From: Simmondsia chinensis
Lineage: Eukaryota > Streptophyta > Magnoliopsida > Caryophyllales > Simmondsiaceae
Direction: 5' to 3'
DNA length: 64,000 nt
NCBI GenBank assembly: GCA_018398585.1
Contig: JAGTTD010000005.1
Location: 38,132,750 to 38,196,749 of the forward strand
Both the position numbers and the translations under genes were made by a program. The notes under the pieces are model-generated. The model was not told the origin of the DNA, did not search any database, and was given only the letters and a program-made list of their open reading frames with translations. Positions 56,178 through 64,000 of the stretch are shown here, one piece after another. Each line of letters starts with the position of its first letter. The stretch's first letter is position 1.

Positions 56178-57480
56178 CATGAAGGACCTTACTTCTCTTC
56201 ATTACTTCCTGGTTATTGAGGCAATATGAATAAACTGAACAATTTTTCGCCAATGCATATACACTATTGACCTACTAACCAAACACGATACGAAAGAGGC
56301 AAAACCTGTTAAAACACCTTTTCTAGTCCGGGTACATTTGTCATTGAGTGATTTAGATCTAATTGATGACACAACTGAGTATAGAAGTGCAATCAATGCA
56401 CCCCAATACTTAACAATGACCTAACCCGAGATTTGTTATGTTGGTAACATTGCCTCTTAGTTCGTGCATGCTCTTCGGTTTTATCAGTTGGCAGGTTATG
56501 AAACAGATCCTATGGAACCTAAAGGGCACACCTGATCATGATATCACCATCCTACCCGAGCTCTACACCACCATATTGCTTTCATTTATGTTGATTTGAG
56601 GTGGATGCCTCTCCACTCGCTGCTCCACCATCGACAATGCCCTTTTTTGACAACCTAATCTCATTTCTCAGCGAGCGAAAAAGCAGGCGACAGTTGTTGA
56701 TGCAGCAGCGCCAAAAAAGATAATAGATTTAAAAACTTAAGTCTTTAACAACCTTTCTTTAAATTTCTATTGCAAAAGCTAATTAGAAACAAAGAGAAAA
56801 ATTCTTAATCTTAATTCTCTTACTAAAGAACTAGAAAGAACAAAATAATTAAAAAAAAATCTAATATTAAAACTGAATCAAAACCCTAATCAGCCATCCT
56901 CTTTATATAGAGGAGCTTTTCTAGCTAAATTTAAAGTCTTAAATAAATAAAAATAAAAATAAAAATAAAACAATTTTATCTAAATACATCTCCTATCTTT
57001 AAGATAGTTAAAATAAGGATAAATCAAGCAAATGTAGCCTAATCTAGCCAATTCGCATCTTCCCAACTATAAGACTCTTACGAGGATCAAAACTCTTAGT
57101 CGCCCATCCCTCTACCTACCGAGATAGGGGGTTGCATCAGTTGTTAAGTCCATCACTGAATCTAAATATCTCGCCATTTTGCAAGCCGTTGTCAAAAGTG
57201 ACTAGGTTCACTACACGATATGAGACTTGGGACTTCGGCAATCACGCCCCAATACGTATGCTGTGTCAATGCCTTAGCTACCTATATTGCAGCTAACCCT
57301 GTCTCACACAATCACACCGAACATGTTGATGCTAACTATCACTTTTTCCTCAAGAAGGTGTTAGTTAAAGAGTGATCTCTAGAGTTAATACAGTCCACTA
57401 TGAAGCAAATTTTAGAAATCTTCATCAAAGGGCTTTCCACTGATTGCTTCAAATTTCACAAATCCAATCCACACACAGGT
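56178..57480 (+). pseudogene. Ty1/copia pol relic (RT end to RNase H), split by a solo LTR
   Basis: With frameshifts and stops the plus strand reads MKDLTSLHYFL, LLTKHDTKEAKPVKTPF, TEYRSAINAPQYLTMT, PEICYVGNIAS, HALRFYQLAGYE and AKKQATVV. After the solo LTR (56699-57139) it resumes VVKSITESKYLAILQAVV, then AANPVSHNHTEHVDANYHFF. These follow the order of copia reverse-transcriptase C-terminus and RNase H (canonical SAKKQATVARSSTEAEYRA and HVDxxYHFxR). It is non-functional by multiple lesions. Confidence 0.8.
56699..57139 (-). mobile_element. Solo LTR inserted in the copia relic
   Basis: 441 bp, TGATGCAGCA...GTTGCATCA, in a perfect 5-bp TSD GTTGT (56694-56698 and 57140-57144). Same family as 20162-20588, including CTCTTTATATAGAGGAGC in the corresponding place. 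It interrupts the RNase H sequence between AKKQATVV and KSITESKYLA. Confidence 0.88.
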
Positions 57481-58247
57481 CATTTGAGTAAGGTCATTTT
57501 GAATTTTTATTCAAATTTTAGACAGACTGGGCCTTTTCGTTGTAATCATATTGAGTTTTGGGCTAATTTTTTATTTTAGGTTAATAAAATTAATATAAAA
57601 TTACTATTCTTTTCCGTACCTCAAAAAATTAGTATATGGTCTTACTTAAGACCTAATTTTATGATTTAAGTATAGGACTGTAATTTTAGTTCTAACAGAT
57701 AAACAAAATAATAAAATTAAAAATTTTTAAATCAATTCCCGAGAGAGAGAGAGAGAGGGGCCAAGAGCTTCTTACATATACAACGGAGTATGTTGAGCTG
57801 GAAAGATGAGCCTAGAAAGCACTTTGCGCTCTCGACTTAGCAATTGATGAAGTCCAGGTGTTCAAATCCTAATATAAAAACATAAAAAGATAAAATTGTA
57901 CATGATTAAAATGATGTCGTTCTTGATGTCTGGCATTAAAGTTCGACTCTATAATTATTCCTCTATTCCTGAAAGCACTTGGATGCAATTTGAACTAAAA
58001 CGTTAGCATTTGTAGTCCATTTAAAATGCGCCAAATATAATTAATGGGTAATTTTATGAACATATTATATTGGTTAATTAAAGGTACTTGTCGCATGTCA
58101 ATTTTTTGTCTAAAAATGATTTCTTCTCGCAGGAGAGAATCTATTTATTAATACGAACAAAATCTAAAGCATTAAAAAATGGATCAAAAAGGTGGCTTTT
58201 TTATTAGTTTAAGAAACGTTGAGTGATTAAAAAGTGAATAACTTTTA
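57481..58247. other. Intergenic DNA, nothing recognised
   Basis: AT-rich; includes a (GA)n run at about 57740-57757. No gene or delimitable element. Confidence 0.45.
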
Positions 58248-58255
58248 ACTATAAT

Positions 58256-58631
58256 TAGGGGTGTGAATGAGATCACGAGCTAGCTCGTCTTAAAACTGGA
58301 AAAGCTTGGCTTGCTTTGAGCTTGAGCGGAGCCGAGCCGAGCCGAGCCGAGCCTAATCCTAGGGAAGCTTAAGCTCGTCTTTTAGTATAATATATTTGTT
58401 TAAATATTATCTAATGAAGTCATATTAGAGTCCAATAAATTGAGCCCGAGCTTAAATAAGCCTAAACGAACCTATATTGAGCTTAAAGGAGCGTAAATAT
58501 TACAAGCCTAATTTAAAGTTTCCTGAGTTTAGATCGAGCTGAGCCTGAATCCTTAAAACTAACAAGCATCGCCTTGAACCTGATATACTTAAGCTCCAAC
58601 TCGGGCTCGGCTCCGCTCAAATACATCCCTG
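58256..58631. mobile_element. hAT-like MITE, GAGC-rich family, copy 2
   Basis: 376 bp with ends TAGGGGTGTGAATGAG and, reversed, CAGGGATGTATTTGAG. Flanks ACTATAAT (58248-58255) and ATTATAAT (58632-58639) agree at 7 of 8. It contains tandem GCCGA units (GAGCCGAGCCGAGCCGAGCC) and shares its interior with 3598-4020. Confidence 0.78.
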
Positions 58632-59773
58632 ATTATAATACTGGAAGCGGTGAACCAACGTGCCACTGCTACCAACCGTCATATTTGACTTTTGTGGAGC
58701 AAGTGACAAGTGTTATTTAAGTTGTCAACAACAATTTGATGATAATAATTAAAAAAATATTTTATGACGGCTAGGATAACGATTATATTAGACACAGTGA
58801 AGTACATTATACATGGCCTAGATTATATGCGAAGACTTTAATATTTAATGTATTAATTTTTTAGTTTATAAATATTTTATGATAAGGCATTTAAAAAAAT
58901 GTTTTTTAAAATATATATTTATTTTGTAAATATTTATAATTTTTTTAGATAATTAGAATATTTCTTTAAATGTTTAATAGATTTTAAAATTATTTTAAAT
59001 GCAAATTCAAATTTCTTAAATTATTTTCTCTTATTTCAAAAAAGTCATGTTTAGGCACTAACATTAAGGTTTAACATAAAAAAGTTTTAAAAAATTTAAG
59101 TATGACATTAAAAAATCAAAAAATTTAGATAACTTTTTAAAATCGTACCTAAAATTTAGATAATTTTTAATTAAAAATTATAATTTTATACCTTATCAAA
59201 TATTTCTCAACAACCACCCCACTACCTTAAGCTATATTTTTTTAATAATGCCATGCCAAACACATAATATGATAAAGTTTACTCTGGCAAAGAGATCTTC
59301 ATTTAGTCACTCTTCATCATCTCATCAAGAGGTGAGTGTCTTATCATCAACTCATGATGATTGTATGATCACTTCCAATACAAAATTGGTGAGCCAATTG
59401 AAGTGGAGCCTGAGAAAATTCACGAGAGCAAGAAAAAAAAAAAAAACATAGCAACAAGCCCCAATAAGTTGTTGTTTGCTTGTTGTATTTGTCAGGGCTC
59501 GATGATTTCAGAGTTTTTATAGGTTGAGTATTCGTTTTCTTCCTATTTGTTTTGTTGGTGCAATCTTTGATTATATCGCAACAATTTTGCTCCTTCTTTT
59601 GATTTATTGTTTCGGTTTTGATCTCATTTATTGATCTTCTTTTTTCTTTCTTTTCGACTTCTGTACAAAGAATTCGTTGACACGGAAAATATTAGCTGTT
59701 TCGTGATTGATATTCTCCTCCTTGGGGAAAACCTCAACATCATTAGTTGACTCGTATCCATCTCAAATTCATC
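58632..59773 (+). promoter_or_regulatory. Promoter/5' leader region of BAHD gene 2, possible leader intron
   Basis: 58830-59190 is an incomplete AT-rich MITE. Near the gene, a donor-like CAAGAG/GTGAGT at 59331 and an acceptor-like CTGTACAAAG at 59670 would define a 339-bp 5'-UTR intron. Gene 3 has a comparable pair. The sequence between them shares words with the gene 3 leader (TTGTTGTTTGCTTGTT; GTCAGCTGTTTC-like end), so the leader was duplicated with the gene. Confidence 0.4.
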
Positions 59774-61770
59774 ATGATGGTGACTAAAATCTCGGAGTGC
59801 CATATCAAGCCAAAACGTGGTGTTGAAGAGGCAAAGCAGCCTTGTTACTTGGGACCAGCAGATCTGATCTTGCTTTCTATGAATTACATGCGAAAGGGTT
59901 TACTATTTTCCAAGCCTTCACCTACAAAAGACCAAGAAAACCCGATCTCAATTCTTTTAGAGAAGCTTAAATGCTCCTTATCTATTGCTCTTACTTATTT
60001 CTACCCATTAGCGGGGCAAATGGTGACATGGGTAAACGAGAGCAATCACTCTTGCTCAGCATTTATAGATTGTAATAAGGGACCCGGGGCTAGGTTCATC
60101 CATGCCACCACAGACACCACCATGTCGAATGTTCTCTCATCGGTGTATGTACCATTGGGGGTGCAATCCTTTTTCGATCTCAGGGAGAGAATAGTAAACT
60201 ATGACGGTCACACTATGCCTTTACTATCGATTCAGGTAATGAAGTTGATTATGATTCATTTTATGGCTGTTGGAAACCTCTTCCTTTTAAATACTATGAT
60301 AATATATGTGATGTAGTGGTGTTATATTATTGCAAAATTTTGAGACAATAAATCTATCATTTGTTAGGTAATAAAACAAGCACCAACAATAAAAGACTTT
60401 AAAGCATATAGCAAATTACTTTTTTTAAGACTTATTTTGTTCTTACAGAAATAATATCGGGGATAAAATGAAATCAAAATAAAAAGTGAGAACGGATGCA
60501 CAGGGAATGGATTTCTGAGATTGAAGAACAAGAGTGATAAAATGTTGTGTGATATATTTTCAATCTTGAGAATGAAAGAAGTATTTATAGTTTTTCAAGT
60601 GTCTCTTAGAACAGATATATCTCTTCACATGAAGAGACACATCTTTCACTAAGAGACACCAAATTTTTTTTAATTATGTTAAAAATACAGCAACATTATT
60701 AAACCGTTATGCTGATTAGTTGCTAGTAATATGTGATGCGATACCAAGCCAACATTGTTGATTTAGATAACAAAGTTTGATGATAGTATCTTCACTGACG
60801 GTTGTTATATGAATCAAGTTACTGTTAGTGGAATACTTCTCTGATTAATAACAATAATAATTGAGTCTTGTTGTTGATTCAGGTGACAGAGTTGCTAGAT
60901 GGCATCTTTATCGGTTGTTCTATGAACCACTCTATCGTTGATGGAAACTCTTTATGGCATTTCATCGATGTGTGGTCTGAGATATACAAAGCTGGTAGCC
61001 AAGACATAGCCATTTCAAACCCACCAATACATCGACGTTGGCTTCCTGAAAATCATGACGCTGTCATAACCCTTCCATACACCCACCTAGATCAGCACAT
61101 AACAAGATGGGAACCACCCCAACTTAAAGAACGAATCTTTCATTTGTCCGCTGACTCTATGACCAAGCTCAAGGCCATGGCTAATATTGAGAACAACACT
61201 CTTGAAATATCCTCATTTCAAGCCATGTCTGCTCTGATATGGCGGTCAATAACCCGAGCTCGGCGCATAGAAAATGACCAAAAAACGTCTTGTTTTCTGG
61301 TGGCATCAAGTAGGCACAGAGTTAACCCACCCTTACCAACAAGCGCATTTTGTAATGCAATATATCCACTTGAAGTAACTCTCAAGACTAGTCAGCTACT
61401 AGGGAGTGGCTTGAGCCATGTTGCACGAGTATTACAACAAGCGATCATGGATCAAAAACCATGGGACTGGATGAAGGATTGGATGGAGTCCCCTTCTATA
61501 CCCAGAACTGGTTGGACTTCACCTAGTAGTGTGCTCATAGGGGGCTCGCCTAGGCTTGGCACATATGGTCCATTGTTCGAACTTGGACAAGCCAAGGCGA
61601 TTCGTAGTGGGTATGGAAATAAGTTTGATGGAAAAGTGACAGCGAACCAAGGGAATCAAGGGATAGGAAGTGTGGTTCTTGAAGTGTGCCTTTTACCACA
61701 TTTCATGAGTACACTCGAGTCGGACCGTGAGTTTATGGCTGTTGTTACTTTACCTTCTTTGACATATTGA
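59774..61770 (+). CDS. BAHD acyltransferase, gene 2 of the tandem array
   Basis: Exons 59774-60235 and 60883-61770 with the same phase-0 intron position as gene 1 (after Gln154); 449 residues. Start MMVTKISECHIKPK; the first of two adjacent ATGs is taken because it aligns with genes 1 and 3. FYPLAGQ (76-82) and HSIVD (170-174) are intact, so transfer chemistry using the HxxxD histidine remains plausible. DFGWG is replaced by LFELG (395-399), one change more than gene 1's LFGLG. AIRSGYGNKFDGKV and the C-terminal VCLLPHFMSTLE are conserved. The reading frame is intact. Substrate cannot be inferred. Its intron (60236-60882) holds a decayed exon-2 fragment and a TATA-bearing LTR-like stretch around 60400-60680. 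Confidence 0.9.
60767..60845 (+). pseudogene. Decayed duplicate of the exon-2 start in the BAHD gene 2 intron
   Basis: Following TTGTTGATTTAG, a copy of the normal acceptor region, the sequence reads ITKFDDSIFTDGCYMNQVTVSG before a stop. The real exon 2 reads VTELLDGIFIGCSMNHSIVDG. Position-for-position similarity is clear at the nucleotide level (GATAGTATCTTCA against GATGGCATCTTTA; GGTTGTTATATGAA against GGTTGTTCTATGAA). His of HxxxD is Gln, one codon is extra, and the frame ends in TGA. It lies 37 bp upstream of the real exon. Confidence 0.8.
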
Positions 61771-62730
61771 TGAAGTTGATTTACGAGCAGAGTATGACTG
61801 GGATGTTATTTTGGTTCTTTTTTTTTTTTTTTTATACTTTGTCCTGTAATATTTAAAAGAAATGCATGTACTTGCAGATGAAACATATAAAACATATAAC
61901 AAAATGCATTACTTTACCTAGTGTAAAAGAACTAGGGTGATCTTTAAGGGCGAGCTATGGAATGTCGACAAGGCTTGTGGGAGTAATACAGATGAGGATA
62001 GGGTTCTAGATCTGTGTTTGATGCATAGGATTCCCCTACAGCTCTAATAAAGTGGCCAAATTTATCGATTGTATTAGGTGTTAGTCTAATTAACAGTGAG
62101 GCTTCTGTATTCTGGGGCCGATTGTACTAGTTGTTTGTTGGCCTTTGATTCCTATTTTCTTTTTTTGTTGATTTGACGTTTTTGCACTTGGCTCTTCATG
62201 CACTTGTAAGTTTTTGTACTTACTCAATTATCGAAATAAAAAACCCTTAAACTACTATTCACCACATCGCGCTCAATTTTTAGGCACCTATTGTTTAAAA
62301 TATAAATGTTATATTATATATTTCATTATGTATAATTTTATACATATAAATTTATTGATTTATAAAAGTAAATTATTTAATATTATTTTTTAATGTAACT
62401 CAATTCCTAATATAAATATATAAATTAGGATAGACTTCGTCATGCTATTACTTTCTAGAAGCAGCAAGTGTTCAACTGAATAGAATATGTCATGTATTTA
62501 TATATTAAATAGTTTCAAATTATGATTAGCCTACAAAAAATATTAAACAATTATTCTTTTAATTAATTTACAAAAATAATGTTTAACGAATCAATATCAG
62601 GAAACTAATAAATTTAAGATAATGTTATAATCAAGACAAAATTATTATTATTAAAGTAAGATCGCTATTTTCAAGATAATTTTATAACTTTCTTTTTTTT
62701 TTTTTTTAAGTTACATTAGTACTTTAATAA
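61771..62730. other. Region between BAHD genes 2 and 3
   Basis: Presumed 3' end of gene 2, then about 62090-62240 of T-rich DNA ending TACTCAATTATCGAAATAAAAAA, which resembles a LINE-type 3' terminus in plus orientation. The remainder is AT-rich with no gene. Confidence 0.45.
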
Positions 62731-62997
62731 CCCAAGAGGGTACCAACACGCAAGCATCAGATCCCATTAGAACTTCAAAGTTAAGCGTGCTTCAGCGAGA
62801 GTAGTACCAAGATGGGTGACTTCCTGGAAAGTCCTTGTGTTGCACCCCTCAGGTTGGGGGTTCTCGAAAACAACCATCCTTCAGGCTAGCACCTTGAGGA
62901 GGGAAGGCTGCGTACCTCTACCCCCTCCCCGCACGGATCCTACTTAGACGAGAGCCCTTAAGATACTAAAAATATTATTATTTTTTCTTTTTTAATC
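62731..62997 (+). mobile_element. 5S-rRNA-headed SINE, copy C (full length, TSD)
   Basis: Starts CCCAAGAGGGTACCAACACG, then ATCAGATCCCATTAGAACTT, AAAGTTAAGCGTGCTTCAGC, GTAGTACCAAGATGGGTGAC, TTCCTGGAAAGTCCTTGTGT, TGCACCCC, then the tail CTCAGGTTGGGGGTTCTCGA, GGGAAGGCTGCGTACCTC, and an A/T-rich end. It keeps more of the 5S 3' side (GTCCTTGTGTTGCACCCC) than copy B. TSD AGTACTTTAATAA (62718-62730) and AGTACTTTGATAA (62998-63010), one mismatch. The 5' start coincides with copy B. Confidence 0.93.
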
Positions 62998-63010
62998 AGT
63001 ACTTTGATAA

Positions 63011-63680
63011 TATCAATTTTTACTTTATTAATAATATCGAGTTAAATTTAAACATACTCAAATTTTTTTTCAAATCAACTTTAGGCAAAATTTTCAATCA
63101 TGCCATGACATGTACACTTTTTTTTTTTTGTTTTTTTTTTTGTTTTTGGAACAGCTAGTATGATGACTTTTACTTTTTTATTCAAACAAGTGCTTGCTTT
63201 CATTTGACATGTTCTTGAATGTCTTGGCTAAGCAATTTTCATTTTATTAGTCTCCATATGCTCATATAGGGTGTTTCTTCTATCTTCAACTCACCAAGGT
63301 ACGTGATTTTTTGCTGTTTAGTTCGGTGGTTGCTTGTTAAGTTGTGCGAGTTCGGTAATTTTGGAGTTCTTGTAAGATTTTACTGTCTAAATGTTTGTGT
63401 TTAGAGAGTCTCTTAGGCTGTTTTATTTGAGTAGTCGCTGAGTTGTATCGTGTGTGTTTGAGTTTTGCTTTTGTCTTTCTGCTTTGAAGTCCGAGCTCTT
63501 TTATTTGAAAATGATTTTGTTGTTGTTGTATCCATTGTTTAGAATTTTTGACCTCGGTTATTGAAAAAATGACACCCATCAATTACTTATTCTTCTTCTT
63601 CTTCTTCCTTACAGATTGTGGTGTAAGAAATTCATTAACAAGAAGAAAAAGTCAGCTGTTTCAGATTAATCATATTCATT
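63011..63680 (+). promoter_or_regulatory. Promoter/5' leader of BAHD gene 3, predicted leader intron
   Basis: A textbook donor CACCAAG/GTACGTGA (after 63298) and a polypyrimidine-plus-acceptor TTCTTCTTCTTCCTTACAG (ending 63614) predict a 316-bp 5'-UTR intron, leaving a 66-nt leader exon before the ATG at 63681. The layout parallels gene 2. Confidence 0.5.
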
Positions 63681-64000
63681 ATGGCAGTGGCCAAGATATC
63701 AGAGTGTTTCATCAAGCCAAAACACATGGTAGAAGAGGCAAAGCAACCTTGTTATTTAGCACCAGCAGATCTAGTCCTGCTTTCTATGAATTACATGCGA
63801 AAGGGTTTCCTGTTTGGAAAGCCTTCACCTACAAAAGATCAAGAAGACCCGATCCCTATCCTCTTAGAGAAGCTCAAATGCTCCTTATCCATTGTCCTTA
63901 CTTATTTCTACCCATTAGCAGGGCAGATGGTGACACATGTAAATGAGAGCGAGCACTCTTGTTTTATATTTATCGATTGCAACAAGGGCCAAGGGGCTAG
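63681..64000 (+). CDS. BAHD acyltransferase, gene 3 of the tandem array (5' part)
   Basis: Exon 1 only, cut by the window edge after about 106 codons. Start MAVAKISECFIKPKHMVEE, then LAPADLVLLSMNYMRKGFLF, KPSPTKDQEDPIPILLEKLK, TYFYPLAGQMVTHVNE, IDCNKGQGA. It is closer to gene 2 than gene 1 in this part (MNYMRKG, PSPTKDQE, LAGQMVT). The frame is open to the edge. Its HxxxD and C-terminal motifs are outside the window. Confidence 0.9.
   Translation, partial: MAVAKISECFIKPKHMVEEAKQPCYLAPADLVLLSMNYMRKGFLFGKPSPTKDQEDPIPILLEKLKCSLSIVLTYFYPLAGQMVTHVNESEHSCFIFIDCNKGQGA

Noticed and set aside
45269..62997. Functional 5S rRNA genes at the three 5S-like segments
   Set aside because: They are single dispersed copies with substitutions, fused directly to a SINE tail, flanked by TSDs, lacking a 5S-type T-rich terminator at the right place, and one is 5'-truncated.

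Overview
The window is nuclear DNA from a flowering plant, most likely a eudicot. Its few genes are intron-containing or have single-exon plant family signatures, they are separated by long AT-rich intergenic DNA, and they are surrounded by plant-type transposons: CACTA, hAT and Mutator-like MITEs, copia LTRs, TRIMs, and SINEs with the tail type known from Au-like angiosperm SINEs. I cannot name the species. All coordinates and splice sites were read by eye and no database was searched.

Genes, left to right. A decayed CACTA transposase N-terminus runs off the left edge (1-281, minus) and belongs to a CACTA element whose terminus is at 1322. A single-exon abscisic-acid receptor of the PYL2 type lies at 11163-11744 (minus). 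A six-exon gene of a plant-conserved family of unknown function occupies 27607-36238 (plus); its 4.1-kb first intron is full of SINEs and tandem repeats. An isolated jacalin-lectin C-terminal exon is at 37431-37684 (minus), and a small predicted secreted or membrane protein is at 40881-41186 (minus). The right end holds a tandem array of at least three BAHD acyltransferase genes on the plus strand: 52064-54156, 59774-61770, and 63681 onward, cut by the window edge. The two complete copies share an intron position, encode 448 and 449 residues, keep HxxxD, and have lost the usual DFGWG sequence.

Between the genes almost everything recognisable is transposon-derived, and many insertions can be delimited to the base by target-site duplications (TSDs). 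These include a 72-bp-LTR TRIM family in three arrangements (one with a nested SINE, one a three-LTR tandem, one with an internal insertion), a family of solo LTRs (one sitting inside a copia RNase H relic), hAT-like elements with 8-bp TSDs, and a 1.48-kb foldback element with a 9-bp TSD.

The most interesting signal is a set of three retroposons (45269-45464, 54484-54720, 62731-62997). Their heads are 5S-rRNA-derived, with the internal promoter region recognisable in the two fullest copies, and they are fused at the same junction to the 3' tail used by the other SINEs in the window. The same tail ends a 5'-truncated RTE-type LINE copy (32419-32895) that still encodes the reverse-transcriptase-ORF C-terminus. 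The window therefore shows a plausible enzyme source, a conventional SINE and a 5S-headed SINE sharing one tail. A second signal is decayed copies of the HxxxD-coding exon start inside the introns of the BAHD genes, which bears on how that intron or array evolved.
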